DNA from: Spirosoma aerolatum
Lineage (GTDB): Bacteria; Bacteroidota; Bacteroidia; Cytophagales; Spirosomataceae
Direction: 5' to 3'
Assembly (NCBI RefSeq): GCF_002056795.1
Contig: NZ_CP020104.1
Location: 4,473,501 to 4,537,500 of the forward strand
DNA length: 64,000 bases
This document shows, in pieces, positions 38,200 through 46,763 of this stretch. The position numbers were made by a program, and so were the translations under genes. How positions within the stretch are numbered: the first letter of the stretch is position 1; each line of letters begins with the position of its first letter. Under the pieces are notes generated by a model. It was not told the DNA's origin, did no database searches, and saw only the letters and a list, made by a program, of their open reading frames with translations.

Positions 38200-38243
38200 T
38201 AAACGGCCTAAAATCAAGAGTCCTTATTCGACATGGCCGTTTA
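38200..38243 (-). terminator. Hairpin between rsfS and ftsH
   Basis: TAAACGGCC (38200-38208) pairs with GGCCGTTTA (38235-38243) around a 26-nt loop, 5 bp past the rsfS stop. On the minus strand it is followed by TCGTTTTG. It may terminate or attenuate the transcript before ftsH. Confidence 0.5.
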
Positions 38244-38247
38244 AGGT

Positions 38248-38643
38248 TTACGATGCGGGGGTCAGTTCGTTATCTTCTACCAAATGAATTTCGGCATCAC
38301 CCCATAACTGCTCCAGGTCGTAAAAAGCACGACGCTCTTTTTTAAAGACATGGGCCACTACATCGACATAATCCAGCAAGATCCATTCCCGGTTCATTTT
38401 CCCCTCTTTATGCCAAGGGTCTTGTTTACTAGCTTTATAGACTTCCTCTTCAATAGACGTTGAGATGGCATCAATCTGCGTATCGGAATTACCCGAACAG
38501 AGTACAAAGTAATCACAGATTGCATTTTTAACGTTGCGAAGGTCCATAACCACGATGTCCTGCGCTTTCTTTTCCTGCATCCCCCGAACAACGAAGTCAC
38601 GAATTTGCTCAGCGGTAAACTCTTTATTGTTGTTTATTCTCAT
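38248..38643 (-). CDS. rsfS: Ribosome silencing factor RsfS
   Basis: Binds ribosomal protein uL14 and blocks subunit joining when nutrients are scarce. It has 131 residues of the Iojap/DUF143 fold. The hallmark blocks are present: KAQDIVVMDLRNVKNAICDYFVLCSG (read in two parts), the conserved W in 'GKMNREWILLDYVDVVAHVF', and 'FYDLEQLWGDAE'. It is divergent from birA, with ftsH next downstream, an order found in many Bacteroidota. Confidence 0.95.
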   Translation of the reverse strand: MRINNNKEFTAEQIRDFVVRGMQEKKAQDIVVMDLRNVKNAICDYFVLCSGNSDTQIDAISTSIEEEVYKASKQDPWHKEGKMNREWILLDYVDVVAHVFKKERRAFYDLEQLWGDAEIHLVEDNELTPAS

Positions 38644-38745
38644 GCTTTCGGTTTAACATTGCCACACTAATCAGCGGGTACTTTGTTTAAAAGGCAATCC
38701 GCCCGAAGCACCATTCATTAGCTTTCTACTAAACTATACAATATT

Positions 38746-39510
38746 TTGTACAAAATCTATCCCAAAACGCTTTTTCTTGGACAAATAATCCAATATCTGC
38801 CAAGCTGTCAGTCTACTAACGACGAAGCGTCTGCTTTGATTGCCCATGCCGACCCCTCCGAAGGCACCCTTGTCATAACTGACAATCAGACCGCCGGACG
38901 CGGACAGCGTGGTAATCAATGGGAAGCCAAAACAGGGCAGAATCTAACCGTTTCGGCTATCCTACGGCCTACTTTTTTATCGGCCAGCGAACAATTCTGG
39001 CTAAACATTGCCCTGTCGCTTGGTATTTATGACACGCTACACCCACTAATTGGCGACTCATTGCGGATCAAATGGCCAAACGATATCTACGTAGGAAATC
39101 AGAAATTAGGCGGAATACTTATTGAAAATATTTTACACGGATACAATATTGAGTGGTCGATTGTTGGGATGGGGCTCAATATTAACCAAACTGAATTTGG
39201 CTACACTACTGCCACGTCCCTTCAGTTGCAGTCTCCCCTACCCAATGCCTATGATCTGCCGGGTATTCTTAGCCGGCTGTGCGAAACGCTGGAGCAACGC
39301 TATATCCAGTTACGCTCAGGCCAGCGCGACTCACTAAAAATCAACTATTTACAAATTCTCTATCGCTATCAGGAAGAACATTCCTTTGAAAGCGAAGGCC
39401 AACTGTTTCGTGGTACAATCGTTGGAGTAGATACCACCGGACGCCTGGCTATTGCTGTCGATGGCCAGGTAAGATATTTTGGGTTTAAGGAAGTAAGTTT
39501 TATAATGTAG
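38746..39510 (+). CDS. birA: Biotin--[acetyl-CoA-carboxylase] ligase, no HTH domain
   Basis: Attaches biotin to biotin carboxyl carrier proteins through biotinyl-AMP. The catalytic core has PSCQSTNDEA, the ATP/biotin loop AGRGQRGNQWEA and KWPNDIYVGNQKLGGIL. It lacks the N-terminal DNA-binding domain, so it is a pure ligase (254 residues). The start TTG at 38746 is chosen because MYKIYPKTLFLGQ matches the expected start of this family and no ATG lies upstream in frame. The stop lies within the hairpin shared with the convergent phosphatase gene. Confidence 0.9.
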   Translation: MYKIYPKTLFLGQIIQYLPSCQSTNDEASALIAHADPSEGTLVITDNQTAGRGQRGNQWEAKTGQNLTVSAILRPTFLSASEQFWLNIALSLGIYDTLHPLIGDSLRIKWPNDIYVGNQKLGGILIENILHGYNIEWSIVGMGLNINQTEFGYTTATSLQLQSPLPNAYDLPGILSRLCETLEQRYIQLRSGQRDSLKINYLQILYRYQEEHSFESEGQLFRGTIVGVDTTGRLAIAVDGQVRYFGFKEVSFIM

Positions 39511-39542
39511 GATGTGTAGCTAGAATTAAAGACATCCTACAT
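39505..39542. terminator. Short bidirectional hairpin between birA and pafA-like gene
   Basis: ATGTAGGATGT (39505-39515) pairs with ACATCCTACAT (39532-39542), 11 bp perfect, 16-nt loop. The birA stop codon lies in the left arm. The sequence after it (CCTACATC...CATACATC) resembles the stretch at 23094-23108 between susC and susD. Confidence 0.6.
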
Positions 39543-39554
39543 CATAATCATACA

Positions 39555-41222
39555 TCACTTCAACGCTTCCTCCACCGGATTCCCGATGCATCCATTTGGC
39601 TCAAGTAGCTTTAAAAGGGCCGTGATAGTTGGGGCTATGTCATGGATATGCGTCCGACGGAGCGTTTGACCCGGTTTTATACCCCAGCCATATAGTAAAA
39701 ACGGGACGTGGGTATCGTAGGCGTAGGTTGTGCCATGTGTCGTGCCTTTCGACCGACCTTCCAGCCAGCCCGGTGGTTGCATTACATAGAAGTCGCCACT
39801 GCGGTTTGGGTGATAGACATTTCGAAACAAATTTTCCTGTAATACTGGCAGAGCCTCTGCCCCAAGATTGTGTAGATTGACGACATTGACGACTGCTTTC
39901 TGCTTTAACAATGCTGCCCGCAGAAGTTCATAAACTTGCTGAATAGAAATCTTCTTTTCTGTCAGTAAGGCATGATTCAGGTATACCTGCTGATTAATAT
40001 ACGACAGCATCCACTGACCTGGACCGTATGCTTTTTCGAGCGTGGCTTTTACCACTTCCCCAATCTCTCCGTAGCTTTTGATACCTGACGGAATACGGTA
40101 CTCCTGCAGAAATCCGGGCACATCGACAACCCCATGGTCGGCAGAAAGGAAGGCGACCCATTGTCCTTGCCCGACTGTGGCATCCAGCTGCGAAAAAATA
40201 TCGGCCAACTGCCGGTCGAGCCGAATGTAGTTATCCTCCGTTTCAACGGCATGGGTACCAAAGGCATGACCAATATAATCGGGCGAGGAAAAGCTCAGGC
40301 AAAGCATATCAGTTACGTCATGCTGGCCTAGCTGCTCACCTTTAAGCGCAGCTAGCGCGAATTCTTTCGTGATCTGGTCGCCATAAGGGCTGGTACGCAG
40401 CACCTCATATTTGCTGCTGCCCGTCTGAACAGCGAACTCATGGGGAAAAACTGATTTTGCTTCACCCGGCATCGTGCTTTCATACGGCTTATCATCAGAC
40501 GTACTTTCCGTATACTGGTTCATGGGAAGAGTCATCTCCCATTTTTGAGCCAGGAATTGATCACCCAGCTTACGCGCGTTGAACTCCTGCACCCATTTCG
40601 GTAATTCATTCTGATAAAACGTGCTGCTGATGAAACTACCATCTTTCGAATCGAACCAGTAGGCAGCATTTGCCGAGTGCCCAGCTGGCAGAATAGCCCC
40701 CCGATCTTTCAGCGCAATACCGATCACTTTCGATCGACCATCGGTAGCGAGTTTAAGCTGATCACCAATCGTAGTTACCAGCAAGTTTCGGGGCGACATT
40801 TTTCCGGCGGTTCCGGTATTACCTACGGTGCTGACGGTTGTATCTTCAGCACAATAAAGTAATCGCCCAATATTCCGTTCATAGAAATCATTACCGACAA
40901 TACCGTTGAGAGCCGGAGCTGAACCGGTATAAATGGCAGCATGACCCGGACCGGTATACGTAGCCGCATAGTGGTAGTGATTATTTCGGGCATTGAAGCC
41001 ACCATCCATCATGCGTCGGAACCCACCCGTGCCAAATTTGTTGTAGTATCGATACAAGTAGTCATAACGCATCTGGTCAACCACAATACCCACTACCAGT
41101 TTAGGTCGGGCCAACGCTTGTCCAGCCGTCGATTTGGCCGTTGCGGTTGAGGGTTGTTTGGGTTGAGCGAAAGCAGTGAGTGCCGCTAAAGGGATTAGAA
41201 AAGCAGAAGTAATCAGGCGCAT
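39555..41222 (-). CDS. PafA-like alkaline phosphatase (type I phosphodiesterase/NPP superfamily)
   Basis: A secreted or periplasmic zinc phosphomonoesterase that releases phosphate from organic esters. A signal peptide (MRLITSAFLIPLAALTAFAQ) precedes PKLVVGIVVDQMRYDYL, whose Asp is a metal ligand. The nucleophile motif TYTGPGHAAIYTG (Thr near residue 88-90) follows. Later metal ligands sit in SPDYIGHAFG, ADHGVVD and KGTTHGT. Its 555 residues match the phosphate-irrepressible PafA group common in Bacteroidota. A TAnnTTTG box on the minus strand lies 36 bp upstream. Confidence 0.87.
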   Translation of the reverse strand: MRLITSAFLIPLAALTAFAQPKQPSTATAKSTAGQALARPKLVVGIVVDQMRYDYLYRYYNKFGTGGFRRMMDGGFNARNNHYHYAATYTGPGHAAIYTGSAPALNGIVGNDFYERNIGRLLYCAEDTTVSTVGNTGTAGKMSPRNLLVTTIGDQLKLATDGRSKVIGIALKDRGAILPAGHSANAAYWFDSKDGSFISSTFYQNELPKWVQEFNARKLGDQFLAQKWEMTLPMNQYTESTSDDKPYESTMPGEAKSVFPHEFAVQTGSSKYEVLRTSPYGDQITKEFALAALKGEQLGQHDVTDMLCLSFSSPDYIGHAFGTHAVETEDNYIRLDRQLADIFSQLDATVGQGQWVAFLSADHGVVDVPGFLQEYRIPSGIKSYGEIGEVVKATLEKAYGPGQWMLSYINQQVYLNHALLTEKKISIQQVYELLRAALLKQKAVVNVVNLHNLGAEALPVLQENLFRNVYHPNRSGDFYVMQPPGWLEGRSKGTTHGTTYAYDTHVPFLLYGWGIKPGQTLRRTHIHDIAPTITALLKLLEPNGCIGNPVEEALK

Positions 41223-41257
41223 AAAGCCGTTTCGTTAGTCGTTAAGGTAACTTGCTG

Positions 41258-41265
41258 CAAATCTA
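41258..41265 (-). promoter_or_regulatory. -7 element of the pafA-like gene
   Basis: On the minus strand this reads TAGATTTG, an exact TAnnTTTG match, 36 bp upstream of the start codon. Confidence 0.45.
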
Positions 41266-41439
41266 CAAAACAAAAGCAGAGGGTTATGGATTGCCCAACA
41301 TGAAGTCATTGTTATTGGCATTTCGTCATAAACTGGCCGTCGCCTTTCGTGCTACGTTTTATCGACAATATTTTTAGAGGTGTTATTCAATGAAAATCAG
41401 CCTAATCTTGTTCAAACTACTGGAATTGGATTCATCTCT

Positions 41440-42231
41440 ATGATTCACATTACTGGACCGGCTACTTTCTGGCTAACTGCGATCCTGTTTTTCATCGCAA
41501 TTTTTGGGCGCTATGTGCTCTTTTCCATCGCCTTCTGGTGGGTATTCAAAGTATCGATGAAAGATCAGTTTGCCCACCGTGAGGTACAGTTACGACCTCG
41601 AAAAGCAGGTCAGGACTGGCGCGAAATTGGATGGTCGGCTGTGACGTCCTTAATTTTTACCCTAATTGGTCTCGGCGTTATTTTGACTTATCAGAATGGG
41701 TTTACCCAAATTTATACGGATATACATGCCCACTCTGTGCTTTGGTATCCGATGAGCATTCTACTGGTCCTGTTCATTCACGAAACGTACTATTACTGGC
41801 TGCATCGCTGGATGCACCGGCCCGGTATATACCGCTGGGTTCATAAGACACATCACGACAGTATAACCACATCGCCCTGGACAGCCTTCTCGTTTCACCC
41901 GCTTGAGAGTACATTACAGGCGATTATTATTCCAGCCTTAACGTTCGTTATACCGCTGCATTTTACAGCCGTTGGTCTGATTCTGATTATTATGACCCTT
42001 TCGAGCGCGGTCAACCATCTGAACACGGAAATCTACCCAAAAAACTTCGATCATCACTGGCTGGGTCGCTGGCTAATTGGCGCTACTCACCATAGCCTGC
42101 ATCATACGCAATTTCGGTTCAACTACGGCCTCTATTTTACGTTCTGGGATAAGTGGATGAAAACCGAAAGTCCGGATTTCCACCGAACATTTGGGGAGAA
42201 AACAAGTAACAGTGCTAGGCGTGAGAAGTGA
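41440..42231 (+). CDS. Sterol desaturase/fatty acid hydroxylase family protein
   Basis: A membrane di-iron oxygenase of unknown substrate. The histidine clusters are complete: HETYYYWLHRWMH, HKTHHDS, and the C-terminal HHSLHHTQF, with HLN between. There are about four hydrophobic helices. The start at 41440 (MIHITGPATF) is preferred to a GTG at 41380. The last eight or so codons (ending NSARREK) are encoded inside the left arm of REP-like palindrome C, so the natural C-terminus may have been replaced by the repeat. It is convergent with the polyprenyl synthase gene. Confidence 0.87.
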   Translation: MIHITGPATFWLTAILFFIAIFGRYVLFSIAFWWVFKVSMKDQFAHREVQLRPRKAGQDWREIGWSAVTSLIFTLIGLGVILTYQNGFTQIYTDIHAHSVLWYPMSILLVLFIHETYYYWLHRWMHRPGIYRWVHKTHHDSITTSPWTAFSFHPLESTLQAIIIPALTFVIPLHFTAVGLILIIMTLSSAVNHLNTEIYPKNFDHHWLGRWLIGATHHSLHHTQFRFNYGLYFTFWDKWMKTESPDFHRTFGEKTSNSARREK

Positions 42232-42294
42232 GAATGGCTGGCGCATATACTTTCCTTGATGCGCCAGCCATTCTCACTTCTCACGCCTAGCACT
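42211..42294. repeat. REP-like palindrome C of the GAGAATG family
   Basis: Arms 42211-42246 and 42259-42294 are perfectly complementary over 36 bp with a 12-nt loop. The stem holds GTGAGAATG and TGGCGCAT, shared with element A. It overlaps the hydroxylase stop codon (42229-42231) and ends 5 bp before the polyprenyl synthase stop, so it also serves as a bidirectional terminator. Confidence 0.82.
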
Positions 42295-42299
42295 AAGCC

Positions 42300-43274
42300 T
42301 TACTTACTCCGCTCAATCGTATACTGCACCAGTTGGTGTAAGGATTTTCGATAGACAGAATCAGGGTAGGCGTTCAATAGGTTCTGAGCTTCGGTAACGT
42401 ACTGATTCATAGCCTGGGTAGCGTATTCAATACCGCCTGAATTTTTCACGAACGCAATCACTTCAGCCACTTTTTTCGGGTTATCGCTTTCATTTTTGAT
42501 GATGTTGATAATCCGTCGTTTCTCTAGAAACCTGGCCTTATTGAGTGCATATATCAGGGGAAGGGTCATCTTTTTTTCCTTGATGTCGATGCCCAGCGGT
42601 TTACCAACTTCGGCAGTTCCGTAATCGAACAGATCGTCTTTGATCTGAAAAGCAATGCCCACTTTTTCCCCGAACACGCGTGCCTGCTCAACGGTAGCGG
42701 GATCAGATCCGGCGGAGCAGGCACCTACTGCGCAACAGGCTGCAATCAACGACGCTGTTTTCTGCCGGATAATTTCGTAGTAAACATCTTCGGTAATATC
42801 GAGCCGACGTGCTTTTTCAATCTGGAGCAGCTCGCCTTCGCTTAGTTCCCGAACAGCCATGGTTACAATCCGCAGCAAGTCGTGGTCATTATTGTCGATA
42901 GCCAGGAATAGCCCACGGGTCAACAAATAATCGCCGACCAAAACAGCAACTTTATTTTTCCAGAGCGCATTGATTGAAAAAAAGCCACGTCGATAATTCG
43001 ACTCATCGACCACATCATCGTGAACCAGCGACGCGGTATGGCAAAGTTCGATAAGTGACGCTCCCCGGTAGGTCGATTCGGTAATTTGGCCGCAAACACC
43101 CGCCATCAGAAATACGAACATCGGGCGCAGTTGTTTGCCTTTCCGCTTGACAATGTATTTCGTGATTTGATCCAGAAGCATCACATCGCTTTTCATTTGC
43201 TTCCTGAACTTCTGCTCGAACAATTCCATTTCGGCAGCAATCGGAGCTTGTATATCAGCGACAGTAAGAGGCAT
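42300..43274 (-). CDS. Polyprenyl diphosphate synthase (octaprenyl/solanesyl type)
   Basis: Condenses isopentenyl diphosphate onto allylic diphosphates to make the long isoprenoid tail of menaquinone. The first Asp-rich motif is HDDVVD (in LVHDDVVDESNYRRG) and the second is KDDLFDYG. GKQLRP and RQKTASL are the other conserved blocks. The length is 324 residues, as in IspB-type enzymes. The residues before the first motif are small (EL-C-HTAS), compatible with a long product, but chain length is inference. No other quinone genes are adjacent. Confidence 0.92.
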   Translation of the reverse strand: MPLTVADIQAPIAAEMELFEQKFRKQMKSDVMLLDQITKYIVKRKGKQLRPMFVFLMAGVCGQITESTYRGASLIELCHTASLVHDDVVDESNYRRGFFSINALWKNKVAVLVGDYLLTRGLFLAIDNNDHDLLRIVTMAVRELSEGELLQIEKARRLDITEDVYYEIIRQKTASLIAACCAVGACSAGSDPATVEQARVFGEKVGIAFQIKDDLFDYGTAEVGKPLGIDIKEKKMTLPLIYALNKARFLEKRRIINIIKNESDNPKKVAEVIAFVKNSGGIEYATQAMNQYVTEAQNLLNAYPDSVYRKSLHQLVQYTIERSK

Positions 43275-43548
43275 ATTGGAGTCGATAGTTGACAGTCGAT
43301 TGGCGCGAGTACTCAGTCAACAGTGAGATACCGGCCACTAAACCTACTCTCTCTTTATCATTGACTGACAGCTAACGCGTATCGGCTATCGACTAAATTT
43401 CTGGCAATATTAGTAAGGAAAGCGCAGATGCCGAAAAGGCATTTTGAAAAACACGTCCATTCTCACAACTATCGATACGGCAATTCGTTTTGATAATTAT
43501 TTGAAAAGCGTCAACTTACCGACGTCTAAATCCAGTCGCTTCTGTTTC
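43275..43548. other. Divergent control region with AGTCGATAG words
   Basis: Lies between the polyprenyl synthase and patatin genes. AGTCGATAG at 43280-43288 and its complement at 43386-43394 form a loose dyad about 100 bp apart. The same word makes the hairpin at 61376-61441. No gene was recognised. Confidence 0.4.
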
Positions 43549-44535
43549 ATGATTGATAATCCTACCCCGCCCGTTCCAAAAGCAGAGCAAATTCTGCCTA
43601 CACCTCAATCACCCATGCGTGCCCTTGTGCTGGGCGGAGGATCACTCAAAGGAGCTTTTCAGGTTGGTGCAGTTATGGCGCTTTTTGAATCGGGCTTCGT
43701 CCCCGATCAACTCTATGGCATTTCGGTAGGCAGCCTTAATGCAACCTTTATTGCTAATGAAGCCGCCCGTCAGCATCGTGAAACCGGACAGACGGACTGG
43801 GTGAAAGTAGGGAAACACCTCATTGAATTCTGGATACGCAACATCACAAAACCCGACGATGTAGCTGTGATTCGATCCAGATTTAGAATGGGTTACAATA
43901 CCATTATGAGCCGTTTCGACGGTTTACTGGACAATTCGCCCATTCAGAATCTGATCAGTAAACATGTGGATATGGAGGCTATTCGAAAAGGCCCTGTGAA
44001 GATAAAAGTTGGTGCCGTCGATATTATTCAGGGTGATATGTGTTATGCGGATGCCAGCGATCCCCATTTTCTGGACTACGTATATGCCAGTAGTTCGTTA
44101 CCGTTTTTGATGCCTGCCGTTCAGATTGGTGGCGATCATCGACGGGCCTTTTTAGACGGTGGTCTGCGCGAAGTGGCTCCTTTGCGGGTAGCCATTGAAG
44201 ATGGGGCAACGGACATAGCCTGTGTGGCCTGTCATGCCCGAAAAATATATAACGAGAAATTTAACTACCGTAACCTGCTGAACCTAATGGACCGGGTAAA
44301 AGATATCACGGTTAATCAGTTGGTTAACAATGACATTGCCTGGGCAGAACGTTTTGTAGAGCGCGAACGTCTACATGGCCGAACGCTGAACCTGACGGTT
44401 GTTCGACCCACTGAACCGCTTTACCTCAACCTAATGAAATTTACCTCCGACGATATCAGTAAAATGATTGTACAAGGGTATCAGGCTGGCGTTGAACTGC
44501 TAAAAAAAAGCCAGGTCGACAAAGAAATACGCTAA
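43549..44535 (+). CDS. Patatin-like phospholipase
   Basis: A Ser-Asp dyad acyl hydrolase. It shows the oxyanion loop LGGGSLKGAFQVG (residues 29-35 for GGGSLKG), the nucleophile elbow GISVG (Ser59) and the DGG motif in FLDGGLREVAPL. The start at 43549 (MIDNPTPPVP) is chosen over a TTG-started frame from 43444, whose first 35 residues show no relation to the family. No signal peptide is seen, so it is probably cytosolic. It is convergent with an MBL-fold gene with only 12 bp between the stops and no palindrome, unlike most convergent pairs here. Confidence 0.85.
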   Translation: MIDNPTPPVPKAEQILPTPQSPMRALVLGGGSLKGAFQVGAVMALFESGFVPDQLYGISVGSLNATFIANEAARQHRETGQTDWVKVGKHLIEFWIRNITKPDDVAVIRSRFRMGYNTIMSRFDGLLDNSPIQNLISKHVDMEAIRKGPVKIKVGAVDIIQGDMCYADASDPHFLDYVYASSSLPFLMPAVQIGGDHRRAFLDGGLREVAPLRVAIEDGATDIACVACHARKIYNEKFNYRNLLNLMDRVKDITVNQLVNNDIAWAERFVERERLHGRTLNLTVVRPTEPLYLNLMKFTSDDISKMIVQGYQAGVELLKKSQVDKEIR

Positions 44536-44547
44536 AACGTGTGTAGC

Positions 44548-45807
44548 TTACCGTGCCGAATATGGCCCATAGATGGCTTTTACCTTGTATGACTCGCTTT
44601 GGTCATCCAGAACCAGCACGTGGTATGTTTTGCCCCCTTTTTCTACGCGAATAACAATATGCCCTGATTCGCTTTTCAGGTGGGGCAGCAAATCGGCAAT
44701 AGTCGTTTTGGCTTCAGGCAGCAGGTGTGTAGCAAAGACATCCCGTTCACCTTTATAAAACTGGTCTGAAAAAAGCCGTTCGAGAACATCACGACCAGGA
44801 TGCGAGGAAGCCCAGGCTGGCAGAACCAACACCCTTGGTTGTAGCCTGGATAGCAACGATCCATTTTGCGAATCGGGATACCCATGATGATCGACTAGTT
44901 GTACATCCACCGGCCCCACGACCTGAGCGATGGGCGTTTCAACATCATGCCAGGCAGGTGCACCAAACTGAAGTACGCCTTGAAGATCGGCCCCCGAAAA
45001 GTAATCAAAGGCTCCATAGCGAATCTGTAACGCAATACTGCACATATTTTCGTTTGGATACTCGGCGGGCTTCAACGAACGCAAACCGGGAAACAGGCCC
45101 TTTATTTTATCCCCCTCACCTGTCCATAGCTCGCCATTGACCATCAGATTTCGCACCTCAAAAGGATTTTTCTGCCGCGTTGAAGCGGATTTCACCGAAA
45201 CGATTTGATCAGCTCTACCGGCCTGAAATCGCTCGACAACTAACCCTTTATGTTGTTGCTGCCACGACAAAAACCGGCGATAATTAACCACCATCGAATC
45301 AGCGTCCATCGGTTTAGGGTACGCATAATCGGGCCAGCCACGGTCCAGAATTTTATGAATCGGCACGTAGTCTGCAACTTCAGTAATGCCTGTCAGCGTA
45401 TAATCCCCTTTCGATCGTTTAACGACGTTGAGCGGAGTGCCCATATGATCATCGTGAAAATGCGTAATAACGGCATAATCAATAGCAGGGATACGCTGAA
45501 AACGTAATACATTTCGTATATATCGAGCAATCCATTCACCTGCCTGTCGTTCGTTGCTGGGCCAGGTTGGGATATTCCGGGGCTTGTTGGTCCGCCAATC
45601 CATCGAATTAATGGCACCCGCGTCAATCAACAACGTAGTGCCCTCCGGGAAAACAACGAAGGTAGCATTGCCTTGTCCAGTATTTATATGATGAATATCG
45701 AGCTGCCCCTCCTGCCAGACCGGGATTGGCTCGCCTACTCGCTGCGCCAACCCCCAGCCGGGTAGCACCATCAGAAGCGCACTAATTACTCTATGAAGAA
45801 CACACAT
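44548..45807 (-). CDS. Secreted metallo-beta-lactamase-fold hydrolase (ComEC C-terminal-like)
   Basis: A predicted exported hydrolase of 419 residues. A signal peptide (hydrophobic ISALLMVLPGWGLAQ) is followed by LDIHHINTGQGNATFVVFP, the start of the ComEC/Rec2-like MBL domain, and the metal motif HFHDDHMG. Further ligands lie in 'FSGADLQG' and 'VDHHGYPDS'. Its role is unknown; it lacks the ComEC channel, so it is not a competence protein on its own. It is 13 bp downstream of the glycerophosphodiesterase gene and is likely co-transcribed with it. Confidence 0.82.
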   Translation of the reverse strand: MCVLHRVISALLMVLPGWGLAQRVGEPIPVWQEGQLDIHHINTGQGNATFVVFPEGTTLLIDAGAINSMDWRTNKPRNIPTWPSNERQAGEWIARYIRNVLRFQRIPAIDYAVITHFHDDHMGTPLNVVKRSKGDYTLTGITEVADYVPIHKILDRGWPDYAYPKPMDADSMVVNYRRFLSWQQQHKGLVVERFQAGRADQIVSVKSASTRQKNPFEVRNLMVNGELWTGEGDKIKGLFPGLRSLKPAEYPNENMCSIALQIRYGAFDYFSGADLQGVLQFGAPAWHDVETPIAQVVGPVDVQLVDHHGYPDSQNGSLLSRLQPRVLVLPAWASSHPGRDVLERLFSDQFYKGERDVFATHLLPEAKTTIADLLPHLKSESGHIVIRVEKGGKTYHVLVLDDQSESYKVKAIYGPYSAR

Positions 45808-45820
45808 AGTTGATGAACCA

Positions 45821-46690
45821 TTAAAACAGCGCAGCCACCGCCACAGGACGATCGGTTGTGATAATATCGCCCCCCTGACGAACTAACTCCCGATAACCCG
45901 GCGCAGCTTCAGTCATTGCTTTTTCGTCCAGTTGACCCGTACCATAGGTACCAACTGAGCAGGGAATGTTGAGCTTATGCAACCGCTCGTAAAAGGAGGA
46001 AGGCTGAAGTTTCTGTGGCGTTAGGGCAATCAGCCGACCAGACATGGCTATAGGTGTTTTTTCGAAACGATCCAGATCGGGCATACTATTTACCCCAACG
46101 GCCAGCCAGAGCGTTGGGTATTGATCTCGTACCCGCTGTGCTTCGGCTATTGAATAGCAAATCACAAAAACAGAATGCACCGCCTGGTGGCTTTCCACTT
46201 CCTTCATCACTCGGAGCGGATCAGTACCGGGCTTTACATCCAGCGCAAGCATATACCGGTTTTTATTCCAGTTCAATATATCTGTAAACGTAGGAATCTG
46301 CTGCGTGGTAAGTTCACCAGCCAGTGTTTTTAGCCTGACTTTTTTCAAATCTGCCAGCGTCCATTCAGCCACTGCCCCTTTGGCATCCGACTCCCGATCC
46401 AGTGTAGGGTCGTGTAACAGCACATAGCTGCTATCGCGAGTCAGGCGTACATCCATTTCGATAATGGCATCAGGAAGTCCTTTGGCTGTCTTATCGAAGG
46501 TAGTCATCGAATTCTCGGTATCAGTCGAGCCCGGTCCACCCCGATGAGCCAAGATCAGTGGGTGTTTATGGTCAGGATCTAGCCGAAAATAAGCGTCAAT
46601 CGTTTGGGTATCTTTAAAGCGATTAACACGTTGTGCCACAACCTGAATAGCCACTAAACTGATTAGAAAAAATAAAAAGGAAGTTTTCAT
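45821..46690 (-). CDS. Glycerophosphodiester phosphodiesterase family protein
   Basis: Hydrolyses glycerophosphodiesters to glycerol 3-phosphate and an alcohol. A signal peptide (LFFLISLVAIQVVAQ) indicates export. The TIM-barrel signature is intact: LAHRGG, then ENSMTTF, IEMDVRLTRD and LLHDPTLDR, giving the His-Glu-Asp-His active site. It has 289 residues. It is followed closely by the secreted MBL-fold gene, and a terminator of the upstream Oar-like gene lies before it. Confidence 0.88.
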   Translation of the reverse strand: MKTSFLFFLISLVAIQVVAQRVNRFKDTQTIDAYFRLDPDHKHPLILAHRGGPGSTDTENSMTTFDKTAKGLPDAIIEMDVRLTRDSSYVLLHDPTLDRESDAKGAVAEWTLADLKKVRLKTLAGELTTQQIPTFTDILNWNKNRYMLALDVKPGTDPLRVMKEVESHQAVHSVFVICYSIAEAQRVRDQYPTLWLAVGVNSMPDLDRFEKTPIAMSGRLIALTPQKLQPSSFYERLHKLNIPCSVGTYGTGQLDEKAMTEAAPGYRELVRQGGDIITTDRPVAVAALF

Positions 46691-46711
46691 AGACTAAAGC
46701 TACAATAACAA

Positions 46712-46744
46712 AAAATCCCCCGCCAAAACTGTGCGGGGGATTTT
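46712..46744 (-). terminator. Intrinsic terminator of the Oar-like receptor gene
   Basis: Arms 46712-46723 and 46733-46744 pair over 12 bp (AAAATCCCCCGC with its complement) around a 9-nt loop. On the minus strand the right side continues as a T-run. It lies 20 bp after the receptor's stop. Confidence 0.85.
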
Positions 46745-46763
46745 CATGCAGAAATAAATCAAT

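Noticed and set aside
44548..45807. Competence protein ComEC
   Set aside because: Only the MBL-fold part is present, with a signal peptide; no channel helices.
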